46,981 nucleotides of DNA from Kiritimatiellota bacterium. Its GTDB lineage: Bacteria; Verrucomicrobiota; Kiritimatiellia; Kiritimatiellales; Tichowtungiaceae. The stretch covers positions 1 to 46,981 of the forward strand of contig JACNKZ010000036.1 of the NCBI GenBank assembly GCA_014381785.1, in the 5' to 3' direction. The first letter of the stretch is position 1. Each line of letters opens with the position of its first letter. Position numbers and translations under genes: made by a program. Below are positions 33,101 through 39,424 of the stretch, in pieces. The notes beneath the pieces are model-generated. The model was given only the letters and a program-made list of their open reading frames with translations. It was not told the origin of the DNA and searched no databases.

Positions 33101-33272
33101 CGGCTCATTGCCCGTTCTTTTCAGCGGCGGGGTGTTTCAGAACCGGTTGCTGGTTGAAGGCATAAAAAAACACCCGGCGTTTGATGAACACCGGATGTTT
33201 TTCTCTTCGTATCCCAACGACAGCGCTATCGCGCTTGGGCAGGCCGCGTTTGGTCTGGCTGCGTTACAGTGA
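30183..33272 (+). CDS. hypF: HypF carbamoyltransferase with an in-frame RAYT insertion
   Basis: HypF makes the thiocarboxamide on HypE that becomes the CN ligands of [NiFe] hydrogenases. Domains: acylphosphatase (1-90, QGVGFRPHVWKLA), two zinc-finger pairs (CEDC, CVNC, CSDC, CPAC, about 118-198), YrdC-like (about 225-435, KGIGGFHLACDA, ENKPFALMVPD, MTSANYSSEPM), and the Kae1-like C-terminal domain (from about 690, GADMKNTFAVAH, HHHAHCIAAAVEHG, FDGTGYGSDGTIWGGE, SGGVFQNRLL). Between YrdC and Kae1, residues about 441-688 are REP repeats and a RAYT. Without the 221 codons between direct repeats the protein would be 808 aa, near normal. All hypF catalytic regions look intact. Four other small repeats sit in linkers. 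Confidence 0.92.
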   Translation: MATTIQIKGIVQGVGFRPHVWKLATGLGLTGFVRNDSDGVTIRIEEGDAERFIEELKSNPPPLSKITEIITFIEPRMNPPSPKASAGQATNEREEGFRIVESEEGAEKSVQISPDISICEDCLRELFDPADRRHGYPFINCVNCGPRYSIINALPYDRPNTSMAEFELCSDCAAEYADPADRRYHAQPVACPACGPKLWFYEKPYLARYGLSGPADSTFWTIHWKESIEAGKIVAVKGIGGFHLACDALNAEAVAELRRRKARENKPFALMVPDLDWVKQTCELSAAEEKLLTSRERPIVVLRIKKSTASGGINLQGLSRPEVAASHSRSLFRSAPVENIAPNLNTLGVMLPYTPMHHLMFDAVKRPLVMTSANYSSEPMIHTNEDALKTLNGLADEFLLHDRDIVNRCDDSVCAVYGGQTIILRPGRGMGPVSFPFSSIGRRDACDTDEQGRRDARDTVPQASRLPSFNPVLDVQQSRRKNLPHWTQERSTYFVTFRLSDSIAQSRISEYRELREKWQEYHQPPYSEQEQDQFDTLFSMRVNNWLDEGAGSCILHKPGVAKIVADALLHFNEQRYVLNEWVIMPNHVHVLVAPLPGYELASILHSWKSLSAHKINEHLDGNGSVWKQESYDHIVRDQEELNRIREYIRSNPRKAGVTALQGRRDACDTDEQGRRDACDMVPQASRLPCCVVGIGADMKNTFAVAHNGWITLSPYIGDLENPETQEILKTGVQRYLECFDLKPELIVHDLHPDYFSTHIAKQFSEVRKPVQHHHAHCIAAAVEHGIAGRAMGVAFDGTGYGSDGTIWGGEILEFDAQSFERKFHLRPFALPGGERAVKEPKRTLISVLSSFQCLEKIEADFPNLGKNVLTQIESGINCPMTSSMGRLFDAAAVLLGACETPTFDGEGPMRLEAMADLNEQGALPFAIHDGVIDWIPLFEELINRQSAIGNRQLSAQFHNTIVEIVFQCLEKLDGSLPVLFSGGVFQNRLLVEGIKKHPAFDEHRMFFSSYPNDSAIALGQAAFGLAALQ
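30421..30444. repeat. TTCGCCAAAGGCTTCGG micro-hairpin in hypF
   Basis: CTTCGCCAAAGGCTTCGGCG, read as SPKASAGQ, in the linker between the acylphosphatase and zinc-finger domains. Near copy at 10981. Confidence 0.5.
30789..30814. repeat. 26-base perfect palindrome in hypF
   Basis: AAACCATACC, TTGCAA, GGTATGGTTT is completely self-complementary. It is read as KPYLARYGL in the linker between the zinc fingers and the YrdC-like domain. Confidence 0.85.
31503..31584. repeat. REP cluster, left copy, in hypF
   Basis: 82 bases: two GGCAGGCGGGACGCC units in direct order and one inverted GGCGTCCCGCCTGCC. It matches 32166-32247 with two substitutions. The frame stays open and reads GRRDACDTDEQ, GRRDAR, then PQASRLP. 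Confidence 0.92.
31585..32165 (+). mobile_element. RAYT (REP-associated tyrosine transposase) domain inside hypF
   Basis: About 193 codons in the hypF frame encode a Y1-transposase of the IS200-like / RAYT type. NLPHWTQERSTYFVTFRLSD is the N-terminal signature. The HUH metal site is H587-V-H589 within MPNHVHVLVAPL, and the catalytic tyrosine is probably Y647 in RIREYIRSNPRKAGV. No stop codon or frameshift separates it from hypF. An in-frame GTG at 31596 could allow separate translation, but I see no Shine-Dalgarno. It is flanked on both sides by the REP sequence that RAYTs are known to act on. Confidence 0.9.
32166..32247. repeat. REP cluster, right copy, in hypF
   Basis: Direct repeat of 31503-31584, starting exactly 663 bases later (221 codons). 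Recombination between copies would delete the RAYT and keep the hypF frame. Confidence 0.92.
32733..32747. repeat. TTCCAA palindrome, in hypF
   Basis: Perfect core TTCCAA-TGT-TTGGAA, read as FQCLEK. Confidence 0.88.
32764..32778. repeat. TTCCAA palindrome, in hypF
   Basis: Perfect core TTCCAA-ACC-TTGGAA, 16 bases after the previous copy and read in another frame as FPNLGK. A degenerate copy follows at 33076-33094. Confidence 0.88.
33011..33045. repeat. AATCGG micro-repeat in hypF
   Basis: Iterated CAATCGG, CAATCGG, TAATCGG, CAATTATCGG, read as RQSAIGNRQLSA. Same unit as at 998-1025. It sits in a variable stretch of the Kae1-like domain. Confidence 0.65.
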
Positions 33273-33761
33273 TGCGACCAGATGGCGGGGCACATCGGTG
33301 TAGAAGTGGTGGCCGCCGATGGTGGTGATGTAGCTCATGTCGCTGACCCAGTAGGGGCGAACATAGGCGGCGTGATAATGGGTGGCGCCGTAGGTGTTGT
33401 CCCACAGCAGTCCGCGCTCCATGGTGGCGATCAAACGTAACGCGGTGTTGTAGGCCTGTTCCTCATTCTGCGCACGACGGATCAGCGGGCTGTAGTCAGG
33501 AGAGGATGTTCTCCAGACGCTGGACATGCAGGAGAATGCACCCCGTTTGATGGTTTCCGGAACCATGCGGTGCAGATAGCCTTCCGCACGGTTCAGAATT
33601 ACATTCAGGACGGCCTGCAAACCTTCGGTTCCGTCACAGCCGGCTTCGAGCACCATGCATGAGGCGACGATCTGACGATCATAATCACTAAGTTCGTTCG
33701 CCTGCGCATTGAGCGCAACGAGAACGGTTGCCGTGACAAAAATTAAAAGTCTCATTTTCAT
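33264..33761 (-). CDS. SleB-like cell wall hydrolase
   Basis: 165 aa secreted protein. Signal peptide MKMRLLIFVTATVLVALNAQ, then the hydrolase_2 (SleB) pattern: VLEAGCDGTEGLQAVLNVIL followed by NRAE, and GATHYHAAYVRPYW. The family cleaves peptidoglycan; the glutamate in VLEAG is the probable catalytic acid. Start is ambiguous among GTG 33773, ATG 33761 and ATG 33755. Its 3' end overlaps the hypF end by nine bases (convergent). No spore genes are near, so a general wall role is likely. Confidence 0.85.
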   Translation of the reverse strand: MKMRLLIFVTATVLVALNAQANELSDYDRQIVASCMVLEAGCDGTEGLQAVLNVILNRAEGYLHRMVPETIKRGAFSCMSSVWRTSSPDYSPLIRRAQNEEQAYNTALRLIATMERGLLWDNTYGATHYHAAYVRPYWVSDMSYITTIGGHHFYTDVPRHLVASL

Positions 33762-33877
33762 ATTCTTATTCACCGTGGTAATCTCCCCCGAGATAGACCT
33801 GTTTTCAGAGGGCCGCGCACAATACTTAGATTTCTAGAGCTGTAAAGCGGTTTTCGTGAAAAAAAGTTATCAAGAAA

Positions 33878-33892
33878 GAGAACCCGGTTCTC
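33878..33892. promoter_or_regulatory. Small palindrome upstream of hypC
   Basis: GAGAACC-C-GGTTCTC, 43 bases before the hypC start. Could be an operator for the hyp genes or chance. Confidence 0.25.
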
Positions 33893-33934
33893 ATTAGGTA
33901 GAAACGTCCATTTTTTAAGGGAAAGTTCAGTAAA

Positions 33935-34153
33935 ATGTGCCTGGCAATACCCATACAGATCACTCGCATATTACCTGACGAGCAGGCTGAAGGAGCCCAG
34001 ATGGGCGTCCATATTCAGTTCTCCACGGCGGTGGTCGAAAAGCCGCAGATCGGCGACTACGTGCTGGTGCACGCCGGCATCGCCATCCAGAAACTCGACG
34101 AGGACGAGGCGCTTGAGACACTCGCGGTCTGGGCAGACATACAAGGAGGATAG
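33935..34153 (+). CDS. hypC: Hydrogenase maturation chaperone HypC
   Basis: 72 aa. Starts MCLAIPIQI, with the essential Cys2, and has GDYVLVHAGIAIQKLDEDEA, both diagnostic. HypC holds the Fe(CN)2CO intermediate with HypD. First of the hypC-hypD-hypE run; hypF is upstream on the same strand. Confidence 0.95.
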   Translation: MCLAIPIQITRILPDEQAEGAQMGVHIQFSTAVVEKPQIGDYVLVHAGIAIQKLDEDEALETLAVWADIQGG

Positions 34154-34171
34154 TCAGAGCGACTAAGAAAA

Positions 34172-34475
34172 TTTTGACAGGATAACAGGATGTGCAGGAT
34201 AAAGAAAACAACCAGACTGAAGCAAAGCGGAGATACACAAACCCGTTTGTATTGCGCCGCTTCAACTCAGTCAATGCTCAGTCTCGACGGAGCGGATGTG
34301 CAGCAGCCTGTTTTCTCCCTTTTGAACTGCGAAGCTTTAGCGAAGTATGTTTTATGTTTTCTTGTGCTTTTGAACCGTTTCCGGAGGAAACTATTTTGCA
34401 GGCAAAATTATTTATCGCTTCGCTTTCAGGTGGCTAACTCTCTTCCATCCCTTCAATCCTGTTATCCTGTCAAAA
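34172..34475. repeat. AACAGGAT-ended element, hypC-hypD spacer
   Basis: Perfect 20-base inverted ends TTTTGACAGGATAACAGGAT (34172-34191) and its complement (34456-34475), 304 bases in all. I see no gene inside. It occupies nearly the whole spacer, and its right end is 13 bases before the hypD start. Confidence 0.75.
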
Positions 34476-34488
34476 AAAGAAGTCGTTT

Positions 34489-35595
34489 GTGAAGCTTGAA
34501 GATTTTAGAAACCCCGAATTGGCCAAAAAACTGGTCGGTGCGATCAACCAAGCGATGCCGTCCGGCCGCTTTACGGTGATGGAGGTCTGCGGCGGACAAA
34601 CCCATACCATTTATAAGTACCGCCTGCGTGAGCTGCTACCGAAAAACCTGCGGTTGATCTCCGGCCCCGGTTGTCCAGTCTGTGTGACGCCGATTAACTA
34701 TATCGATAAAGCGATCTCGCTGGCGCTCGATCACGGCTGCACCATTTACACCTTTGGCGACCTGATGCGCGTGCCCGGCACGACGATGTCGCTGGAGCGC
34801 GCCGCCGCCGAGGGCGGCGACATCCGCGCGGTCTATTCCCCGCTGCAGGCGATGGAAGCCGCCGCTGAAGCGCCGGAGCAGGAAACCGTCTTTCTGGGTA
34901 TCGGGTTCGAAACCACCATGCCGCCGGTCGTTCTGTCGATTGTGAAGGCCGCTCAAAAGGGGCTGACCAACTTTTCCGTGCTGCTCTCCGGCAAGCGGGT
35001 GCCGCCGGTGCTCGACGCGGTGCTGCAGTCGCCGAAAATCAATGTGGATGGATTTATCACTCCCGGCCACGTGACGGCCGTGATCGGCACAGCGCCGTAT
35101 GCGCCGCTCTGCGAGAAATATCAGGTTCCGATGGCCGTTGGTGGATTTGAGCCGCTCGATCTGCTGGCCGCTGTGCTGAACCTGGCGCAGCAGTTCGCCG
35201 CCGGAACGCACGAAAATGCCAACGCCTATACCCGTGCGGTTCCAAGCATCGAGTCACGCCGTAGCGGTGCGAAGGCGGATGGAAACCCGAAAGCGCAGGC
35301 GCTGATGGACGATGTGCTCGAAGTGGCCGACGATGAGCTGCGCGGCCTCGGCGTACTGCCGCAGGCCGGATTCGCCATCCGCTCAACCTATGCTACGTTT
35401 GATGCGAACAAACGTTTTGAAATTAAAACTGACAGTCATGAGCCGGAAGGCTGCGCCTGCGGCGAAGTGCTGTGCGGCGTGATCGAGCCGGAGGAATGTC
35501 CGCTGTTCCGGACGGTCTGCAATCCTGACTCGCCGATCGGTTCCTGTATGGTCAGCGCCGAAGGGGCGTGTAATGCGGCCTACCTTTTTGGATAA
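34489..35595 (+). CDS. hypD: Hydrogenase maturation protein HypD
   Basis: 368 aa iron-sulfur scaffold where the Fe(CN)2CO group is assembled. Conserved motifs: VMEVCGGQTHTIYKY, SGPGCPVCVTP, GFETTMPPVV, TPGHVTAVIG, and the C-terminal cysteines (CACGEVLCGVIEPEECPLF, CNPDSPIGSCMVS). The start is GTG 34489, supported by the family N-terminus and AAAGAAG upstream. The ribosome-binding region lies directly after the repeat element. Confidence 0.96.
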   Translation: MKLEDFRNPELAKKLVGAINQAMPSGRFTVMEVCGGQTHTIYKYRLRELLPKNLRLISGPGCPVCVTPINYIDKAISLALDHGCTIYTFGDLMRVPGTTMSLERAAAEGGDIRAVYSPLQAMEAAAEAPEQETVFLGIGFETTMPPVVLSIVKAAQKGLTNFSVLLSGKRVPPVLDAVLQSPKINVDGFITPGHVTAVIGTAPYAPLCEKYQVPMAVGGFEPLDLLAAVLNLAQQFAAGTHENANAYTRAVPSIESRRSGAKADGNPKAQALMDDVLEVADDELRGLGVLPQAGFAIRSTYATFDANKRFEIKTDSHEPEGCACGEVLCGVIEPEECPLFRTVCNPDSPIGSCMVSAEGACNAAYLFG

Positions 35596-35597
35596 AA

Positions 35598-35740
35598 TTT
35601 TAGACAGGATAACAGGATGAACATGATTCTCATTAGGTTGATCAAGATGTCTGTTTCGGGCAGGCAGGACGCCTGCGGTACGTATCGCAGGCGTCCCGCC
35701 TGCCTTGCCATATCCGGAACATCCTGTTATCCCGTCAAAA
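35598..35740. repeat. AACAGGAT-ended element with REP pair, hypD-hypE spacer
   Basis: Left end is TTTAGACAGGATAACAGGAT-like (35598-35618) and right end ATCCTGTTATCCCGTCAAAA (35721-35740). A REP palindrome pair at 35660-35703 lies inside, identical to that at 2498-2542 except for one base. It begins three bases after the hypD stop. Confidence 0.75.
35660..35703. repeat. REP palindrome pair
   Basis: GCAGGCAGGACGCCTGC and inverted partner GCAGGCGTCCCGCCTGC, nested in the AACAGGAT-ended element. Confidence 0.85.
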
Positions 35741-35779
35741 AAAGAATAGTTGGATGAATCTATTTGCAAGGAAATGGTA

Positions 35780-36763
35780 ATGGAACAAAAAATCATTTTA
35801 GGCCACGGGTCGGGCGGGCGGCTCACGCAGGAGCTGGTGCGCGATCTGTTTTGTAAACACCTCGGCGAGGTCGGGCCGTCCTCGCTCGATGACGGCGCGG
35901 TGCTTGATTTCCCGGAAGGTAAACTGGTTTACACCACCGATTCGTATGTGGTCAGTCCGCTCGAATTTCCCGGCGGCGACATCGGTACGCTCTGCGTGGC
36001 CGGCACGGTGAACGATCTGGCGGTGATGGGCGCGAAGCCGCTCTGGCTGTCGCTCGGCGTCATTCTGGAGGCGGGGTTGCCTTTCCGAACCTTGGAAAAA
36101 ATTGTGCAGTCGATCGCGCGCACCGCGCAAAAAGCGGGCGTGCAGATTGTCTGCGGCGACACCAAAGTGGTCGAGCACGGCAAGGGCGACGGCATTTACA
36201 TCAACACGTCCGGGATTGGCGTGCTGACCAAGCCGCTGGCGGAGGATTCGATTGAGCCGGGCGATAAAATCTTAATTAGCGGCACCATCGGCGATCACGG
36301 CATGACGCTGTTGACGATGCGCAAGGGTTTCGAGGTGGATGCCGATTTGAAAAGCGATTGCGCGCCGCTGAACCATCTGATTGAAAAGGTCACCTCGGCG
36401 ATTGAGGTGAAATGGATGCGCGACCCGACTCGCGGCGGCGTGGCCACCGCGCTCAACGAGCTGACGGATGGCAACGGGTGGGGCATTCTGCTTCAGGAGG
36501 CGGATCTGCCGTTTTCGGAGCCGGTGCGAGGGCTCGAAGAACTGCTGGGGCTCGATCCGCTTTACAGCGCCAACGAAGGCAAGGTGCTGATGGTGGTTTC
36601 CGCCGCTGATGCCAAACAGGCCCTTGAGCTGCTCGGCGGGGAGGCCGCCGTCATCGGCGAGGTGACCGCGGAACACGCCGGCAAACTGGTGCTCAACACC
36701 ACGATGAATACCCTGCGGACCCTCGGGGTGCTCACCTCCGACCCTCTTCCGCGCATTTGTTGA
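35780..36763 (+). CDS. hypE: Hydrogenase maturation protein HypE
   Basis: 327 aa, PurM/ThiL-like ATPase that dehydrates the carbamoyl group from HypF to a cyanide. GHGSGGRLTQELV, SLDDGAVLD, GGDIGTLCVAGTVNDLAVMG, MRDPTRGGVATALNEL and the essential C-terminal cysteine in PRIC-end. AAGGAA precedes ATG 35780; ATG 35774 is also possible. A half-conserved TTCCAA palindrome is read as FRTLEK at 36082. Confidence 0.96.
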   Translation: MEQKIILGHGSGGRLTQELVRDLFCKHLGEVGPSSLDDGAVLDFPEGKLVYTTDSYVVSPLEFPGGDIGTLCVAGTVNDLAVMGAKPLWLSLGVILEAGLPFRTLEKIVQSIARTAQKAGVQIVCGDTKVVEHGKGDGIYINTSGIGVLTKPLAEDSIEPGDKILISGTIGDHGMTLLTMRKGFEVDADLKSDCAPLNHLIEKVTSAIEVKWMRDPTRGGVATALNELTDGNGWGILLQEADLPFSEPVRGLEELLGLDPLYSANEGKVLMVVSAADAKQALELLGGEAAVIGEVTAEHAGKLVLNTTMNTLRTLGVLTSDPLPRIC

Positions 36764-36825
36764 TCGTTTTTCCAATGTCTGGAAACTTTTAATCCGCCGA
36801 ACGCCTGTGTAGGATGCGTCCATTC

Positions 36826-38055
36826 ATGAAACAGTCATTTTCAATTTTTCTGGCATTTAAGTACCTGAAACCGAAGCGGTCCTTCCTTTCGGTGGTTACG
36901 CTTTTGTCGCTGACGGGTGTGATGCTCGGTGTCGCTGTACTGATTGTGGTGTTGTCGGTTATGACCGGGTTCGACGAAACGTGGCGCGAGAAAATTCTCA
37001 GCTTTAATGCGCATGTGAAGGTCACCGAATATGGCGGCGTGATCCATCAACCGGATACCTTAATGAAAGCGATTGCCAAAGTGGACGGCATTACCGGTGC
37101 GGCGCCCAATCTTGAGGGGCTCGTCTTTATTCAGGCGGGCGATAATGTGCACACGCCGATGCTGCGCGGAATCGATCCCGAGCTCGAGCGTACCGTCAGC
37201 AAGGTGCCGGACAGCATCGTGAAAGGTGATTTTTCGGTCGGCTACGGCCAAATCGTGATTGGCCGCGACCTCGCGCTGCGCCTCGGCCTTGATCTCGGCG
37301 ATAAGCTACTGGTCTATTCGCCGCAGAATTTTGTTTCGCAGGACGAGTTGCGCCTGCCCGAAGAATTGACCGTCAGCGGTATCTTTGATGTCGGCATGTG
37401 GGAGTTCGATGCCAACGTGGTGCTGACCTCTCTCTTTACAGCCCGCTCGATCTTCAATGTCGAGCAGGGGGTTCATAACATTCAGATTATGATCGATGAG
37501 CCGATGAAGGCCCCGCTTATAGCGCATCAACTTCAAAAAGGGCTTGGGCCGTACTTTGATGTGCGCAGCTGGATCGATCTCAACCGCCAGATGTTCACGG
37601 CGCTGCAGACCGAGAAGAACATGATGTTCTTTCTGCTCATTTTCATCACCATCGTTGCGGCCTTCGGGATTACCAATACGCTGATTACGCTGACCGTGCA
37701 GAAAACGCACGAGATCGGATTACTCAAAGCACTTGGATTCGCTAACCGCCGTATTGTCGGAATTTTCCTATGGATTGGCATGGTGCAGGGGGTGATCGGT
37801 ACAGGCCTTGGTTTGGGGCTCGGGCTGTTGGCGCTCAAATACCGCAATGAGCTGCTCAACTTTATTTCCTCACAGTTCCGCGTCGATCTGCTTCCTAAAG
37901 AGCTTTATCAGCTCAGCCAGATTCCGGCACACACCACCACCAGCGACGTGGTCACGGTTTGCGCCACCGTTTTAGTCATCTGCACGCTGGCCGGCCTCGT
38001 TCCCGCCTGGCGCGCCGCCCGCCTCGAACCGGTTGAAGCCTTAAGGAATGAGTGA
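36826..38055 (+). CDS. lolC: LolC/LolE-type lipoprotein-releasing permease
   Basis: 409 aa FtsX-type ABC permease for detaching lipoproteins from the inner membrane. One N-terminal membrane helix (FLSVVTLLSLTGVMLGVAVL), a large periplasmic domain (about 50-270), then three helices, with QKTHEIGLLKALGFANRRI typical of LolC/E and a closing AARLEPVEALRNE. I place the start at ATG 36826; ATG 36814 adds four residues. Its ATPase lolD is 570 bases downstream, beyond two inserted genes. Whether it acts as homodimer or with another LolE is unknown. Confidence 0.9.
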   Translation: MKQSFSIFLAFKYLKPKRSFLSVVTLLSLTGVMLGVAVLIVVLSVMTGFDETWREKILSFNAHVKVTEYGGVIHQPDTLMKAIAKVDGITGAAPNLEGLVFIQAGDNVHTPMLRGIDPELERTVSKVPDSIVKGDFSVGYGQIVIGRDLALRLGLDLGDKLLVYSPQNFVSQDELRLPEELTVSGIFDVGMWEFDANVVLTSLFTARSIFNVEQGVHNIQIMIDEPMKAPLIAHQLQKGLGPYFDVRSWIDLNRQMFTALQTEKNMMFFLLIFITIVAAFGITNTLITLTVQKTHEIGLLKALGFANRRIVGIFLWIGMVQGVIGTGLGLGLGLLALKYRNELLNFISSQFRVDLLPKELYQLSQIPAHTTTSDVVTVCATVLVICTLAGLVPAWRAARLEPVEALRNE

Positions 38056-38320
38056 TGCCTGAGATTAGTAGATTTTTTGGAATCGTGATCGCCATTTACT
38101 GGAAAGAGCACGGAATACCGCATTTCCATGCGAAATATGGAGGTCAGCGGGCGTCTTTGCTATTGAAGATCTACGGCTTTTGGAAGGAAAGCTGCCACCG
38201 CGCGCGATGGCTTTGGTTGTGGAATGGGCGGCAATGCACCGTGATGAGTTAATGGATGATTGGAATTTAGCGATGGAGCAGAAACCTTTGCATTCGATTA
38301 AACCGCTAGATCAGGAGTAA
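38055..38320 (+). pseudogene. DUF4160 gene with a frameshift
   Basis: MPEISRFFGIVIAIYWKEHG followed by IPHFHAKYGGQRA matches DUF4160, then the frame runs off. From 38156 another frame continues with the expected sequence (FAIEDLRLLEGKLPPRAMAL, VVEWAAMHRDEL) to a stop at 38318. So one base is missing or two are extra near 38150-38156. No slippery site is apparent. DUF4160 is usually paired with DUF2442, as here. The start codon overlaps the lolC stop. Confidence 0.8.
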
Positions 38321-38325
38321 ACCCA

Positions 38326-38634
38326 ATGCACTACATTACCGCAGTTGAATATAACTCCGAATATAAGCTTTGTTTGCAGTTTGAGAGTGGAGAGTGGAGA
38401 GAGGCTGATCTAAAAGAGCATCTTGATGGGAAAATTTTTGAACCATTGAAAGATGCCACCCGTTTTGCAACCGCCGAGCTCAATGAAGACATCGATACGG
38501 TGGTTTGGGACAATGGGGCGGATATGTCGCCCGATTTTCTTTTTGAAATCAGTGTGCCTGTGGAGACCCCGCCGATGATGAAAGCGGCAGAGGCAGGTGC
38601 CGGATACGAATGTCGGAACGAAAACGATGAATGA
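38326..38634 (+). CDS. DUF2442 protein
   Basis: 102 aa. MHYITAVEYNSEYKLCLQFE, ADLKEHLDGKIFEPLKDA and AELNEDIDTVVWDNGADMSP match DUF2442, a small protein typically encoded with DUF4160 and suspected to form a toxin-antitoxin-like pair. Five bases after the DUF4160 remnant and overlapping the lolD start by eight. The last 20 residues look like read-through of former leader sequence of lolD. Confidence 0.85.
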   Translation: MHYITAVEYNSEYKLCLQFESGEWREADLKEHLDGKIFEPLKDATRFATAELNEDIDTVVWDNGADMSPDFLFEISVPVETPPMMKAAEAGAGYECRNENDE

Positions 38635-39298
38635 AATTTTGAGAGCAGAAGAGGTGCATAAGGCCTACCACATCGGCAAGCGCGCGGTGGAGGTGCTGCA
38701 CGGGGTGTCGTTGAGCGTTCAGCGCGGCGAGACGCTTTCTGTGATGGGCGCCAGCGGGTCGGGCAAGAGCACGCTGCTGCATGTGCTCGGCGGACTGGAT
38801 AAGCCGGATGCGGGCGATATCTTTTTTGAGCAGACCAGTCTGGTGTCGATGAAACCGTCGAAACGCGCGGCGTTCCGCGCCAATCGCTGCGGTTTTATTT
38901 TCCAGAGCTATCATCTGCTGCCCGAGCTCGATGTGTTGCAAAACGTCGTGCTGCCGTCGATGGCCGGGGTAGGCCGCAAGGACGCAAAAGAACGCGCCCG
39001 GCATCTGCTCGACCGGGTGGGGCTGAGCGGCCGGATGGATCATCGTCCCATGGAGCTTTCCGGCGGCGAACAGCAGCGTGTGGCGCTGGCGCGGGCGCTG
39101 ATGAATGAGCCGGATTTGATCCTGGCGGACGAGCCGACCGGAAATCTAGACTCGCACACGGGCGGAAACGTGTTGCATAACCTCTTTGATTTAGCACAAT
39201 CTGAACAGCTGACGGTGATCATGGTGACCCATAATGAGGAGGTCGCACGGCTGTGTCAGCGCGAGCTGATTTTAAAAGATGGAAAACTGGAAGAGTAG
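38627..39298 (+). CDS. lolD: LolD-type lipoprotein-releasing ATPase
   Basis: 223 aa ABC ATPase. Walker [11 protein letters not shown] loop [16 protein letters not shown], signature [15 protein letters not shown], Walker [13 protein letters not shown] and H loop VTHNEEVA. The MacB/LolD group is indicated by the permease upstream. ATG 38627 overlaps the end of the DUF2442 gene; no Shine-Dalgarno apart from CGGAACG is visible, so translation may depend on the upstream gene. Confidence 0.92.
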   Translation: MNEILRAEEVHKAYHIGKRAVEVLHGVSLSVQRGETLSVMGASGSGKSTLLHVLGGLDKPDAGDIFFEQTSLVSMKPSKRAAFRANRCGFIFQSYHLLPELDVLQNVVLPSMAGVGRKDAKERARHLLDRVGLSGRMDHRPMELSGGEQQRVALARALMNEPDLILADEPTGNLDSHTGGNVLHNLFDLAQSEQLTVIMVTHNEEVARLCQRELILKDGKLEE

Positions 39299-39424
39299 GG
39301 GATTGGAATACTGGATTGATGGAGCAGTGGATTGTTGGGTTGTAAAAGAGATCTGCTTGTAAAACCAGGATCCCCTCATGCGCTTGAAAAAATTTTATAG
39401 TAAAAGAGGCGAAGGAAACGAGAT

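Noticed and set aside
38145-38160. Programmed frameshift in DUF4160
   Set aside because: No slippery heptamer or downstream stem is visible; simple mutation is the easier explanation.
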